Below, piece after piece: positions 18,884 through 28,163 of a stretch of 64,000 bases of DNA. Position 1 is the first letter of the stretch, and every line of letters starts with the position of its first letter. The notes beneath the pieces were generated by a model. It made no database searches. It worked only from the letters and a program-made list of their open reading frames with translations, and had not been told where the DNA came from. Origin of the DNA: Streptomyces endophytica (GTDB lineage: Bacteria > Actinomycetota > Actinomycetes > Streptomycetales > Streptomycetaceae); the NCBI RefSeq assembly GCF_026153355.1, contig NZ_CP110636.1, positions 1,550,001-1,614,000 on the forward strand, read 5' to 3'. A program made the translations under genes and the position numbers.

Positions 18884-20029
18884 CTACGGTGCCCCGTCCG
18901 CCTTCCGGTGCACCCGCGCGACCCAGTCCGCCGGTTTGGCGATCTCCTGTTTGGTGGGGAGGGTGTTCGGCGACGTCCAGATCCGGTTGAAGCCGTCCAT
19001 CCCGACCTCTTCGACGACCGCGCGGACGAACCGCTCACCGTCGCGGTACTGCCGCAGCTTGGCGTCCAGGCCGAGCAGTTTACGCAGCGCCTGGTCGAGC
19101 CGTCCGGCACCGCTGGCCCGCCGCTTCTGGAACTTCTCCCGGATCTCGGCGACCGACGGCACGACGTCCGGCCCCACCCCGTCCATCACGTAATCCGCGT
19201 GCCCCTCCAGCAGGGACATCACGGCGGTCAGCCGCGCCAGGATCTCGCGCTGGGCCGGCGTCTGGACGAGATCGACGAGCGAACGGCCGCCGTCCTCTTC
19301 CTCCTCGCCCTCGGGCCGGGCACCGGCCAGCGACTGGGCGGCCTCCCGCAGCCGCTCCAGGAGGGTGCCCGGATCGATGTCGGTCTCCCCGAGGAACGAC
19401 TGGATCTCGCCCTCGATGTGGTCGCGCAGCCACGGCACGGCCGTGAACTGGGTGCGGTGCGTCTCCTCGTGCAGGCACACCCACAGCCGGAAGTCGTGCG
19501 GTTCCACTTCGAGCTCGCGCTCGACGTGGACGATGTTCGGCGCGACCAGCAGCAGCCGGCCGCCCTGCTCGCCGGCCGGCAGGTCCCGGCTGGGCGGCGC
19601 GAACGTCTCGTACTGGCCGAGCACCCGCGACGCCAGGAACGACAGCAGCATCCCCAGCTCCACGCCGGTCACCTTGCCGCCGACCGCGCCCAGCACCGCG
19701 CCACCGGGGACCGTCGAGCGGCGGTCCTCCATCTTGGCGAGCAGCGGTTTGAGCACCGCCCGGAAGCCGGCGACGTTCGCCCTGACCCAGCCGGGCCGGT
19801 CCACGACCAGGACGGGCGTGTCGTGCGGCACCTCGCCCTGCGCGTCCGGCTGCGCCAGCCGCGTGAACGCCCGCACGTGCGCCTCGGACGCCTTGGCGTG
19901 CTTGCGCAGCTCGGCGACGATCGCCCGCGCCTCGTCCCGGCTCACCTCTGGGCCCGGCCGCACGAACCGGGTCGCGGTCGCGACCGCGAGGTTCCAGTCG
20001 ACCATCTCGGTTCCACCGATGCTCGTCAT
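18884..20029 (-). CDS. Zinc-dependent metalloprotease, DUF2342/F420-associated family
   Basis: The 381-residue protein belongs to the actinobacterial DUF2342 family, sometimes labelled coenzyme F420 biosynthesis-associated, which has a zincin-like HEXXH site; here it is CLHEETHRTQF. Flanking blocks VDWNLAVATATRFVRPGPEV, PGWVRANVAGFRAVLKPL and LEGHADYVMDGVGPDVVPSV are strongly conserved in the family; the last probably supplies another metal ligand. No signal peptide is seen, so it is probably cytosolic. Substrate unknown. The ATG at 20029 starts TSIGGTEMVDWNLA. It lies upstream of tilS on the same strand, 193 bp away, the usual Streptomyces order. Intact. Confidence 0.87.
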   Translation of the reverse strand: MTSIGGTEMVDWNLAVATATRFVRPGPEVSRDEARAIVAELRKHAKASEAHVRAFTRLAQPDAQGEVPHDTPVLVVDRPGWVRANVAGFRAVLKPLLAKMEDRRSTVPGGAVLGAVGGKVTGVELGMLLSFLASRVLGQYETFAPPSRDLPAGEQGGRLLLVAPNIVHVERELEVEPHDFRLWVCLHEETHRTQFTAVPWLRDHIEGEIQSFLGETDIDPGTLLERLREAAQSLAGARPEGEEEEDGGRSLVDLVQTPAQREILARLTAVMSLLEGHADYVMDGVGPDVVPSVAEIREKFQKRRASGAGRLDQALRKLLGLDAKLRQYRDGERFVRAVVEEVGMDGFNRIWTSPNTLPTKQEIAKPADWVARVHRKADGAP

Positions 20030-20075
20030 GACTTCACGGTACGTGGGCGCGACGGCGCCTGGTAGCCGTCCGCTG

Positions 20076-20622
20076 AGCTTTGCGGCGCCTCCCACGTACC
20101 TGGCTTTCCCGCCGCGGGGCGCTGCGCTTTGCGGCGCCCCGTACGTAGTTGGCCGTCCCGCCGCGGGTCGTCTCGCCGTTGCGCCTGGCGGCGGGCGTGG
20201 TGTTGTCGGGTGCGGTGCCGGCCCTCCAGACTTCGTCCTCCGGTCCAGCCCCTCCCGTGGTGGGGAGTTTCTCAGCTGGTTGGGGGCGGGCCTGCTCTGT
20301 TGGCTGCGCGTGCGTGGGCATTACGTGCGCCCCCACCGTCCTTCACTTTCCCCCTCACGGGAGGGGACGGGCCGGAGGGGCCGGTTGTGTGGGCTTCGCT
20401 TCCAAGGGCTCAATAAAGAGCGAAGGCGGAGCGCAGCGGAGCGTAAAGCGTCAGCAGTCCACACAACCGGCCCCGGAGGCCCGTCACCGCACCCACCACA
20501 ACCCAGCCCGCCGCAGGCGCAACGGCGAACAACAACCGCGGCGGGACAGACAGGTACGTACGGGGCGCCGCAAAGCGCAACGGCGAGACGCCCCGCGGCG
20601 GGACAGACAGGTACGTGGGAAG
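20076..20622. repeat. Large nested inverted-repeat element between the metalloprotease and dacB
   Basis: The whole 590-bp gap is one imperfect palindrome. At the outside, two repeat units on the left (about 20076-20195, containing CTTTGCGGCGCC, then CCCGCCGCGG, then TCGCCGTTGCGCC) are mirrored by two on the right (about 20505-20622, containing GGCGCAACGGCGA, CCGCGGCGGGACAG, GGCGCCGCAAAG). Inside, arms at 20366-20392 and 20459-20485 (GACGGGCC...GGTTGTGTGG) form a 27-base hairpin around a 66-base loop. A related, shorter copy lies at 33171-33260. No protein is encoded. It may be a dispersed intergenic repeat or a structured transcript. Confidence 0.75.
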
Positions 20623-22212
20623 TCACCGGCACCCGCAATTCGCCACCGCAGAAGCCAAGTTGTCCAGTGCCCGCTGCGCGCCCGGCGCATCCGTGGTGCC
20701 GGTGGTCATGAAGGAGAAGACCAGGAGGCGGCCGTCGGCGTCGACGACCGTGCCGGCGAGGGTGTTGACGCCGGTGAGCGTGCCCGTCTTGGCGCGGACC
20801 GCGCCGGCGCCCGCGCTCTGGCCCGTGTAGCGGCTGCTGAGGGTGCCGGTGAAGGCCGCCACCGGGAGGCCGGTGACCACGGACCGCAGGGCCGGGTGGT
20901 CGGGCGCGGCGGCCTGCAGCAGGAGGCGGGAGAGCAGTGCGGCGGACACCTTGTCGCCGCGGTCCAGGCCGCTGCCGTCCTTGAAGACCGCGCCGGCCAG
21001 CGGCAGGTGCTGGCGGGCGAGGGCGTCGTGGACGGCCTTGGCGGCGCCGTCGAAGCTGGCCGGCCGGCCGGAGCCGAGCGCGGCCTGCCGGGCCAGCGCC
21101 TCGGCGATGTCGTTGTCGCTGTAGGTGAGCATCCGCTCCACGAGGGAGGAGAGCGGGAGGGAGTGGACGGCGGCCAGCCGCTCGGCGTGCGCGGGCGCCT
21201 TGGTGCCCTTCGGGGTGCCGTCGATCGTGATGCCGCGCTCGTGGAGGAGGTCGGCGAAGGTGCGGGCGGTGGTCCCGGCGGGGTCGGCGTCGCGGGGCGC
21301 CGGACCGTGGTCGCTGTCGTCGAGGCGGGCCTCGTCGGTCATCAGCGCCGTGACGGGGGCGAGGTTCTCGTCGGGCCCGAACGGGTGGTCGACCGGCCCC
21401 GAGTAGGCGGAGGCGTCGTACCCGAGGCCCACCGTGGTCAGGTGGCGCCGCTTGAGCGCGCGGGCGGTGGCGTCGGCCAGCGTGCGGAGGTTCGCGGGCT
21501 GCTCGGCGGTGGTCTGCTGCGGGGCGCGGGCGGTGAGCGTGGGGTCGCCGCCGCCGACGAGGACGATGCGGTCCTTGCCGGCGGTGACCACGGAGGTGTC
21601 GATGCGGTGCTCCGGGCCGCGGGCGGACAGCGCGGCGACGGCGGTCGCGAGCTTGACCGTGGAGGCCGGGGTGGCGGCCTTGCCCTGGTCGGAGCCGAAG
21701 ACCTCGCGGCCGGCCGCGACGTCCACCACGGAGGCGGTGCGCAGCGGACCCAGCGCCGGGTCCTTGAGCAGCGGCGCGAGGGCGTCGGCGAGCCCGGCGC
21801 CGGTCGGTACCGGTGCCGCGCCCCGGCCGGCGCCCGCGGCGGCGCGGACGCCGAGCGCGGGCAGGACGGGAGCGGCGCTGGGCGCCGGGCGGTCGGGCTC
21901 GGCGGCGTGATGCTCACCACTGGATCCGTCGACGACCGCCGCCTCGGCCCGCTCGGCCGTACGCTGACCGGAGTCCCACGGGCCGGCCGCCGCCACCGCG
22001 ACGAGCGCGACCGTCAGGCCGGTGGCTGCGGAGACCGCCGTCAGCCGCCAGGTCTGCTGGGTGTGCCGCGGGGTGTCCTGCCAGGCCTGCCGTACGGTGC
22101 CGGCCGCCGCCCGGGCCGAGCGCCCGGCCGCGTCGGCCGCCTCCCGTGCGGTGCGCTGCGCCGAACGCTGCGCCGACTGCCATCTGACCTGCCATTTCCT
22201 GGTCTCCGGCAC
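20623..22212 (-). CDS. dacB: D-alanyl-D-alanine carboxypeptidase/endopeptidase (PBP4, S13 family)
   Basis: This low-molecular-weight penicillin-binding protein trims or cleaves peptidoglycan side chains outside the membrane. A cytoplasmic N-terminal stretch of about 60 residues precedes one membrane helix (about 61-78), then the serine-enzyme domain with SxxK in [13 protein letters not shown], SxN in [13 protein letters not shown] and KTG in [14 protein letters not shown]. The S13 insert domain lies between the first two motifs. The GTG at 22212 ([19 protein letters not shown]) is preferred, although in-frame codons up to 22257 exist. It is divergent from ppa. Intact. Confidence 0.92.
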   Translation of the reverse strand: MPETRKWQVRWQSAQRSAQRTAREAADAAGRSARAAAGTVRQAWQDTPRHTQQTWRLTAVSAATGLTVALVAVAAAGPWDSGQRTAERAEAAVVDGSSGEHHAAEPDRPAPSAAPVLPALGVRAAAGAGRGAAPVPTGAGLADALAPLLKDPALGPLRTASVVDVAAGREVFGSDQGKAATPASTVKLATAVAALSARGPEHRIDTSVVTAGKDRIVLVGGGDPTLTARAPQQTTAEQPANLRTLADATARALKRRHLTTVGLGYDASAYSGPVDHPFGPDENLAPVTALMTDEARLDDSDHGPAPRDADPAGTTARTFADLLHERGITIDGTPKGTKAPAHAERLAAVHSLPLSSLVERMLTYSDNDIAEALARQAALGSGRPASFDGAAKAVHDALARQHLPLAGAVFKDGSGLDRGDKVSAALLSRLLLQAAAPDHPALRSVVTGLPVAAFTGTLSSRYTGQSAGAGAVRAKTGTLTGVNTLAGTVVDADGRLLVFSFMTTGTTDAPGAQRALDNLASAVANCGCR

Positions 22213-22298
22213 CTCGGACCAGCCCCTTTCGCCACCACACACCTGCGTGGGGGACACTTAATCACCAGACGTATGTGTTGATCATGGAGGAGCCACCC

Positions 22299-22790
22299 GT
22301 GGAGTTCGACGTCACCATCGAGATCCCGAAGGGTTCGCGGAACAAGTACGAGGTGGACCACGAGACCGGTCGGATCCGCCTGGACCGTCGACTCTTCACC
22401 TCGACCAGCTACCCGGCGGACTACGGCTTTGTCGAGAACACCCTGGGCGAGGACGGCGACCCGCTGGACGCCCTGGTCATCCTGGATGAGCCGACCTTCC
22501 CCGGCTGCCTCATCAAGTGCCGCGCCATCGGCATGTTCCGGATGACGGACGAGGCCGGCGGCGACGACAAGCTGCTGTGTGTCCCGGCGTCCGACCCGCG
22601 CGTGGAGCACCTGCGTGACATCCACCACGTGTCGGAGTTCGACCGCCTGGAGATCCAGCACTTCTTCGAGGTCTACAAGGACCTGGAGCCGGGCAAGTCC
22701 GTCGAGGGCGCCAACTGGGTCGGCCGCGCGGACGCCGAGGCCGAGATCGAGGCCTCGTACAAGCGCGCCGAGGCGCACGGCGGGCACTGA
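22299..22790 (+). CDS. ppa: Inorganic pyrophosphatase (family I)
   Basis: Hydrolyses pyrophosphate and pulls biosynthesis forward. The 163-residue product shows [38 protein letters not shown] with the metal-binding aspartates, and [20 protein letters not shown]. The GTG at 22299 is preferred because GGAGG sits ten bases upstream and the conserved N terminus begins there. It ends before a tandem of hairpins and shares a short divergent region with dacB. Intact. Confidence 0.96.
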   Translation: MEFDVTIEIPKGSRNKYEVDHETGRIRLDRRLFTSTSYPADYGFVENTLGEDGDPLDALVILDEPTFPGCLIKCRAIGMFRMTDEAGGDDKLLCVPASDPRVEHLRDIHHVSEFDRLEIQHFFEVYKDLEPGKSVEGANWVGRADAEAEIEASYKRAEAHGGH

Positions 22791-22800
22791 TCGAAGCGCC

Positions 22801-22865
22801 CGGGCGCAGGTCTGCGCCCGGTGAATTTCGTACGCGAACGGGCGGCATCCAACCGGGTGCCGCCC
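22801..22865 (+). terminator. Two hairpins downstream of ppa
   Basis: The first hairpin (22801-22820) pairs CGGGCGCAG with CTGCGCCCG. The second (22840-22865) pairs GGGCGGCA with TGCCGCCC across a ten-base loop. They end ppa transcription and insulate the accessory cluster that follows. Confidence 0.7.
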
Positions 22866-23093
22866 TTCGTCCGTTTGTGCCGGGGGTTTGTGCCGGCCGG
22901 TGTGCGTGGCGGCGCGCGGAGAAATTCCCGTTCTCCGGTAAAAAGCGGGAAGCAATGAGTAAAGTTTGCGTGCGACGCCCGGCTGCTCCGTGATCATCGC
23001 CAAATAAGCGGCAGATAAATTAACTTACGGCGGCCGCGCATAGGCCCCGCCTATTCCGCGCACCGCGCTCCCGGCGGCCAATTAACCCATAAG

Positions 23094-23182
23094 TTGACAG
23101 CGCGCGCCGATGCTAGCTTCGCCACCTTGACGAGAGCACCCCAATAGGCAAGGCGGTTCTCCGGGTCACGCACGGCGTGACC
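23094..23182 (+). promoter_or_regulatory. Promoter region and palindrome ahead of the linaridin-type cluster
   Basis: The stretch from about 22900 to 23100 is unusually AT-rich for this DNA and holds repeated AATTAAC words. A TTGACA box at 23094-23099 is followed by GCTAGCTT; the spacing is short, so the promoter is only likely. At 23164-23182 a perfect palindrome GGTCACGC-ACG-GCGTGACC lies 24 bases before the first ATG. It could be an operator or a 5' leader hairpin. Confidence 0.45.
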
Positions 23183-23206
23183 GTCGTCAAAGCGGGGGGA
23201 GCACTC

Positions 23207-25150
23207 ATGGCACATCGCGTGGGCCGCGCAAGCCAGAGGGGCGGGACGAAACGCGCGGGACTGGTCGCCACGGTTTTCCGACAACACACCGCGCTGCTGG
23301 TCGCGGGCGTGGCACTGGGCCTGGCGGGGGTGGCCGCCTCGCTCACGCAGCCGGTGGCCATCGGCCGGCTGATCGAGGCGGCGGGCCGCGGCGAATCGCT
23401 GGGCGCCCCCATCACCTGGCTCGTCTCGCTTTTCTGCGCCGGCGCGGTTCTCACCTCTCTCCAGGCCTACGTCATCGGCCGGGCCGGGGAGAACATCGTC
23501 TTCGACGTCCGCCGGCTCCTGACCGAACGTCTGCTGCGCGCCGATCTCACCGCATTCGGGAAACGGCCGCAGGGCGATATCTTCACCCGCACGGTCACCG
23601 ATACCTCACTGGTGAAGATCGCCCTTTCGCAGAGCCTGACCCAGCTGATCACCAGTGGTGTCACGGTGCTGGGCGGCGTGGTGCTGATGTTCTGCATCGA
23701 CGCGGGGCTGATGGTCATCACCCTGGGCTGTCTCGGCGCCGCCAGCGTGGTCTCCCTGCTGCTGGCCCGGAAGCTGCGCAAGGTGGCGCTGGAGAACCGC
23801 GACGACATCGGCGCGTTCGGCACCGCCGTGCAGCGCGTGCTCTCCGCCCTGCCCACGGTCAAGGCGTCCCGCGCCGAGTCCCGTGAGGCCGACCGCATCG
23901 GCGCGCTGGCCGGGAACGCCCGGCGGTCCGGCATCCGGGGCACCGCCTACGGCGCCCTGCTGACGCCGTCCATGAACGTCGGCACGCAGGGCGCGCTGGC
24001 CGTCGTCGTCGGCGTCGGCATGGCCTGGGTGGCCCGCGGCGAGATGACCATGGCCGCCCTGACCACGTTCATCATGTACCTGTTCCAGCTGGTGTCGCCG
24101 CTGGTGATGTTCTTCATGGCGGTCGGCCAGTTCGTCCAGGGCCGGGCCGCCATCCAGAAGGTCGACGAGCTGGCCGACATGCCCCAGGAGGGCGGCGGGA
24201 CGGCGGACGCCGGGCACACCGCGCCGATGGTGCTGGCGGCCCACGGCCGGGCCGCGGTCGAGTTCCGCGACGTCCGCTTCGGCTACGAGCGGGGGGACCG
24301 GGGCGAGCGGTCCCCCGTCCTGCACGGCGTCTCGTTCCAGGTCCCGGCGCGCGGGCTCACCGCCGTCGTCGGGCCGTCCGGCGCGGGCAAGACCACCTTG
24401 TTCCAGCTGATCGAACGCTTCTATCCGGCCAGCGGCGGCAGCATCCTGGTCGGCGGCCGGAACATCGAGGCGCTGCCCCTCGACGCCCTGCGCGGGCTGG
24501 TCGGTTACGTCCAGCAGGACAGCGCGGCGCTGCGCGGCACCGTCCGGGAGAACCTCACCTACGCCAGCCCCGACGCCGGCGAGGCCGACATCCGGCAGGC
24601 GGTGGAGATGGCCGGGCTCGCCAAGGTGGTGGCCGATCTCCCGCAGGGCCTCGACACCGAACTCGGCGACCAGGGCAGCGGATTGTCCGGCGGACAGCGC
24701 CAACGCCTGTGCATCGCCCGCACGTTGCTGCAGAAGCCGGCGGTCATGCTGCTGGACGAGGCCACCTCCCACCTCGACTCCGACTCCGAGCGGGACTTCC
24801 GCGACGTCCTCCAGCGGGTCTCCCGGCACTGCGCGGTCATCGCCATCGCCCACCGGATCTCCACGGTGATCGACGCCGAGCAGATCGTGGTGCTGGAGGA
24901 CGGCCGGGTCCGGGCCACCGGCCGGCACCAGGACCTGATGACCCGCGACGCGCTCTACCGGCGGCTGGCCGGCTCCCAGCTGCACGCCGACTCCGGCGGC
25001 CGCGTCCCCGCCCGGGTCCCGGACCGCGGCCACCCCCGCGACACGGAGACGACGCTCTCCCTCTCCCTGGCCTTCGGCGGGCTCCCGCCGGCCACCCTCA
25101 ACGAACAGACCATCCGGCTCCGGCCCATCAGGAGCGAGGAGCAGTGGTGA
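23207..25150 (+). CDS. ABC exporter (fused permease-ATPase), linaridin transporter candidate
   Basis: The 647-residue half-transporter has six membrane helices (about residues 20-290) followed by an ATPase with Walker A VGPSGAGKTTLFQ, signature GLSGGQRQRLCIA, Walker B VMLLDEATSHLDSD and the switch histidine in IAIAHRIST. It should export the mature peptide as a homodimer. No C39 protease domain is present, so leader removal needs another enzyme. The ATG at 23207 has GGGGGGAG upstream and starts MAHRVGRASQ. A tail of about 50 residues after the ATPase is non-conserved. It is first in the cluster and its stop overlaps the next start. Confidence 0.9.
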   Translation: MAHRVGRASQRGGTKRAGLVATVFRQHTALLVAGVALGLAGVAASLTQPVAIGRLIEAAGRGESLGAPITWLVSLFCAGAVLTSLQAYVIGRAGENIVFDVRRLLTERLLRADLTAFGKRPQGDIFTRTVTDTSLVKIALSQSLTQLITSGVTVLGGVVLMFCIDAGLMVITLGCLGAASVVSLLLARKLRKVALENRDDIGAFGTAVQRVLSALPTVKASRAESREADRIGALAGNARRSGIRGTAYGALLTPSMNVGTQGALAVVVGVGMAWVARGEMTMAALTTFIMYLFQLVSPLVMFFMAVGQFVQGRAAIQKVDELADMPQEGGGTADAGHTAPMVLAAHGRAAVEFRDVRFGYERGDRGERSPVLHGVSFQVPARGLTAVVGPSGAGKTTLFQLIERFYPASGGSILVGGRNIEALPLDALRGLVGYVQQDSAALRGTVRENLTYASPDAGEADIRQAVEMAGLAKVVADLPQGLDTELGDQGSGLSGGQRQRLCIARTLLQKPAVMLLDEATSHLDSDSERDFRDVLQRVSRHCAVIAIAHRISTVIDAEQIVVLEDGRVRATGRHQDLMTRDALYRRLAGSQLHADSGGRVPARVPDRGHPRDTETTLSLSLAFGGLPPATLNEQTIRLRPIRSEEQW

Positions 25151-26631
25151 ACGGCACCGACGTGGCCGTCGTGGGCACCGGCCCCAACGGGCTCGCGGCC
25201 GGCGTGGTCCTGGCCCGCGCCGGCCTGCGGGTGGCGCTGTACGAACGGGCCGAGACCATCGGCGGCGGGCTGCGCACCGCGCCCCTCTTCGACAGCGGCG
25301 TGCGGCACGACCTGTGCTCCGCCGTCCATCCCATGGCCGCCGCCTCCCCGTTCTTCCGGGCGTTCGGCCTGGCGGAGCGCGGCGTCGAGCTGCTGCAGCC
25401 CGAGATCGCCTACGCCCATCCGCTCGACGGCGGCCGTGCGGCCCTGGCGTACCGGTCGCTGGCCGAGACCTGCGCGCACCTGGGCGCCGACGGCCCGCGC
25501 TGGCGGCGGCTGATGGAGCCCCTGCTGGAGCACAGCGACGGCATCGTCGACCTGATCATGAACGGGCAGCGCCGGCTGCCGCGGGACCCGGCGGCAGCCC
25601 TGCTGCTGGCGAGCCGGGTGGCGGTGCACGGCACCGGGCTCGGCGCGGCGCACTTCGCCGGCGAGGAGGCGGCCGCCCTGCTCACCGGTGTCGCCGCCCA
25701 TGCGGTCGGCAGGCTGCCGAGCCTCGCCGGCGGCGCGGTGGCCATGCTGCTCGGCCACCTCGCGCACGGCACGGGCTGGCCGCTGCCCCGCGGCGGCAGC
25801 GCCCGGATCGCCGAGGTGCTGGCCGCGGACATCACCGCGCACGGCGGCGTCTTCCACACCGGGCACGAGGTGACGGACCTGGAGCAACTCGGCGGCGCCC
25901 GGGCGGTGTTGCTCGACACCAGTCCCAAGAACTTCCTGGCCCTGGCCGGCGACCGGCTGCCCCGCCCGTACGCGCGCGGCCTGGCACGGTTCCGTTACGG
26001 CCCGGGCGCCGCCAAGGTCGACTTCCTGGTCTCCGAACCGATCCCGTGGGCCGATCCCGCGGTCGGCCGGGCCGGGTCGGTGCACCTGGGCGGCACCCGC
26101 GCCGAGATCGTCCGGCAGGAGACGGCGACCGCCCGCCGGATCCGGACCCGGGAGCCCTTCGTCCTCGTCGTGGACCCGGCGGCGACCGACCCGGGCCGCG
26201 CGCTGCCCGGGAAGCGCCCGGTGTGGGCGTACGCGCACGTGCCCAACGGCGATCCCACCGACCCGTTCGCGCTGGTGCGGGCCCGCATCGAGCGCTACGC
26301 CCCGGGTTTCGGGGACACCGTCCTCGCGCACCGCTCCGTCGCCGCCGCGTCGTACGAGACCTACAACCCCAATTACGTGGGCGGGGACATCGGCACCGGC
26401 GCGATGACGCTGTACCAGAGCATCGCCCGGCCCGTGCCGCGCCTCGATCCCTACCGCACACCGCTGCCCGGCGTCTTCCTGTGTTCCTCGGCCACCCCGC
26501 CGGGGCCCGGCGTGCACGGCATGTCCGGCTATTTCGCGGCGCTCTCGGCGCTCCGGCATTGTTTCGGTATACGCACCGCAGCCGACGTGTCACTCTCGCC
26601 GACACCGCGCCAATTCAGCCCTGCCAACTAA
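25147..26631 (+). CDS. FAD-dependent oxidoreductase, phytoene-desaturase-like (linaridin cluster)
   Basis: The 494-residue protein has an N-terminal dinucleotide fold, VAVVGTGPNGLAAGVVLARA, ending in the acidic strand LYERAETIGGGL, and a C-terminal GVFLCSSATPPGPGVHGMSG, the second FAD-contact motif of the COG1233 (CrtI-like) family. Related flavoproteins occur in linaridin clusters of the legonaridin kind; the reaction there is not settled. The GTG at 25147 overlaps the stop of the transporter gene (GTGA), with AGGAG and GAGGAG upstream, so translation is coupled. Intact. It is unlikely to act on carotenoids since no carotenoid genes are near. Confidence 0.85.
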   Translation: MNGTDVAVVGTGPNGLAAGVVLARAGLRVALYERAETIGGGLRTAPLFDSGVRHDLCSAVHPMAAASPFFRAFGLAERGVELLQPEIAYAHPLDGGRAALAYRSLAETCAHLGADGPRWRRLMEPLLEHSDGIVDLIMNGQRRLPRDPAAALLLASRVAVHGTGLGAAHFAGEEAAALLTGVAAHAVGRLPSLAGGAVAMLLGHLAHGTGWPLPRGGSARIAEVLAADITAHGGVFHTGHEVTDLEQLGGARAVLLDTSPKNFLALAGDRLPRPYARGLARFRYGPGAAKVDFLVSEPIPWADPAVGRAGSVHLGGTRAEIVRQETATARRIRTREPFVLVVDPAATDPGRALPGKRPVWAYAHVPNGDPTDPFALVRARIERYAPGFGDTVLAHRSVAAASYETYNPNYVGGDIGTGAMTLYQSIARPVPRLDPYRTPLPGVFLCSSATPPGPGVHGMSGYFAALSALRHCFGIRTAADVSLSPTPRQFSPAN

Positions 26632-26696
26632 TGCAGGAACACTCATCTGTTTCGGCGTCAACCAATCCCAACCGGCCCTGGAGGCATGGGGATTGA
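26631..26696 (+). CDS. Possible 21-residue peptide coupled to the oxidoreductase gene
   Basis: The oxidoreductase stop TAA overlaps an ATG (TAATG), which opens a 21-codon frame beginning MQEHSSVSASTNPNRPW and ending in a TGA at 26696. Overlap of stop and start favours reinitiation, but the frame has no ribosome-binding site of its own and no known homologue that I recognise. It may be chance. Confidence 0.2.
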   Translation: MQEHSSVSASTNPNRPWRHGD

Positions 26697-26941
26697 GCCA
26701 GATAATCGATTGCGAGCCCGCAGACGTGGCTGATAACGTTCGTCGTAAAGTTACTCCCCCCACACTTCGTTGAGACGTCATCACGGGATCGACCACAGCT
26801 GCTGGTCTGACCAACCACGCAGCCGGCCGCGGTTCTCCCGTACGGCCACCCGTTGGTGACGTATCGCGCCTTGCCTCGCTCTTCGTCTTCTTGACGTTCC
26901 CCGGGCATCGACAGTGGGGGCAGAAGAGAGGGGAAACACGG
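26697..26941. other. Non-coding spacer before the methyltransferase
   Basis: No gene is visible. A TTGACG at 26891-26896 could be a -35 box for the methyltransferase, and AGAGAGGGG just before its GTG is the ribosome-binding site. Confidence 0.4.
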
Positions 26942-27702
26942 GTGGAAAATGGAGTCCAGGACATAGGCTACGGGCGCCAGTTCGCCGGCTGGTACGACCG
27001 ACTACTTCCGGACGACGCGATTACCGCCGCCGCCGTCGAGGGGCTGGCGGCCCTCCATCCCGATCCCGAGGGGGAACCCTCGAGTTCGGCGTCGGAACGG
27101 GACGGATTGCCCTCCCGCTCTCCGAAAAGATCGGCCACGTAACGGGCGTGGACTCCTCGCCGGAGATGCTGGACGCGCTCCGCGTCAAGCTGACGGACGG
27201 CGCCGGCGACGTCACCCCGGTACACGGCGACATCCGCACCTACACCTCGGAATCCCGTTACTCCCTGGTGTATTGCGTCTGCGCGACGCTTTCGGTGCTC
27301 ACCACTCCCGAGGACCAGCGGCAGGCCGTCCGACGCGCGGCCGATCTCCTCGCCCCCGGCGGCCGGCTCGTCATCGAGACGCACAACAAGCCGCCGGTCG
27401 TGGCCATGCACGAAGGCCTCAGCCGCACCACCTACTTCATGCCCCACCCGGAGCCCGGCAGTGGCGTGCAGACCCACTCCACCCTGCTCGACGGCGGTCT
27501 GTGGCACTGCTCCCACATCCTCTACCAGGCCGACGGCACCACCCGGGTCGGTTCCGAACTCACCCGGCTGACCACGCCGGAGGACATCGACGGCTACGCC
27601 CGCGCGGCCGGCCTCACGCCCGAATCCCATCTGGCGCACTGGGACGGCAGCCCGTACAGCGAAAGCGCCCCGATGTTCATCTGCTGTTACGTCAAGCCCT
27701 GA
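26942..27702 (+). CDS. SAM-dependent N-methyltransferase of the linaridin cluster (frameshift near 27072)
   Basis: This class I methyltransferase opens with the GTG at 26942, VENGVQDIGYGRQFAGWYDR, and after a break reads LEFGVGTGRIALPLSEKIGH with the SAM motif, then VTGVDSSPEMLDALR, VYCVCATLSVLTTPEDQ and LLAPGGRLVIETHN. CypM-type enzymes in linaridin clusters dimethylate the amino end of the core peptide, and this is the likely role. The break falls in GAGGGGGAACC, where one G is needed to give GGTLEFGVGTG; it is probably a sequencing loss. Corrected length is about 254 residues. Confidence 0.83.
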
Positions 27703-27742
27703 GGGCAGCACCCAGAAAACGGATGACGAAAGAGGGTCGCAC

Positions 27743-28090
27743 GTGGGACGTCCTCCGATATTGCCGGCCGACAAGAAATTCGCTCTCGTACTGAGAGTGG
27801 TGACCGGTGAACTGACCGCAGCAGAAGCAGCTCGCGAGGCCGGAGTCTCCGAGCAGTCCGTCTCGAACTGGCGCCGGCAGTTTATTGAGGGAGGCCGCAA
27901 TGGCCTCGCCGGCGAGAGTGGCAAGACCTCCGAGAATGCCTCCCGGATAGCCGAACTCACCCAGGAGATCGCCAACCTGAAGGCCACGATAGGCGAGTTG
28001 TACATGGAACTCCGCAAGCACAGCCGCGGCGCGGGCATCCGCGTTCCGCTGCCCCGCGGCAGGACCCACCCGGCACAAAGAGTCAATTAA
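27743..28090 (+). CDS. Helix-turn-helix protein resembling IS3-type transposase OrfA
   Basis: The 115-residue protein has an HTH of the transposase/HTH_28 type, TAAEAAREAGVSEQSVSNWR, followed by a charged helix SRIAELTQEIANLKATIGEL that probably forms a leucine-zipper-like coil. This is the OrfA half of IS3 elements, but no OrfB, no terminal inverted repeats and no target duplication are visible. It is placed inside the RiPP operon in the same direction, 40 bp after the methyltransferase gene, so a domesticated regulatory role is possible. The start is the GTG at 27743 with AGAGGG upstream. Function uncertain. Confidence 0.65.
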   Translation: MGRPPILPADKKFALVLRVVTGELTAAEAAREAGVSEQSVSNWRRQFIEGGRNGLAGESGKTSENASRIAELTQEIANLKATIGELYMELRKHSRGAGIRVPLPRGRTHPAQRVN

Positions 28091-28163
28091 CTCGTTATTT
28101 TATCCGGGAATCGCGTGTTAGGTTTTTCGGCAACAGCCACTTCGAATCACGGGGGAGGGGAAT

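Noticed and set aside
25147..26631. Carotenoid phytoene desaturase
   Set aside because: The fold matches, but no crtE, crtB or crtY genes are near and the gene is translationally coupled to a peptide exporter.
27743..28090. Intact IS3-family insertion sequence
   Set aside because: No OrfB, no terminal inverted repeats and no target-site duplication are visible.
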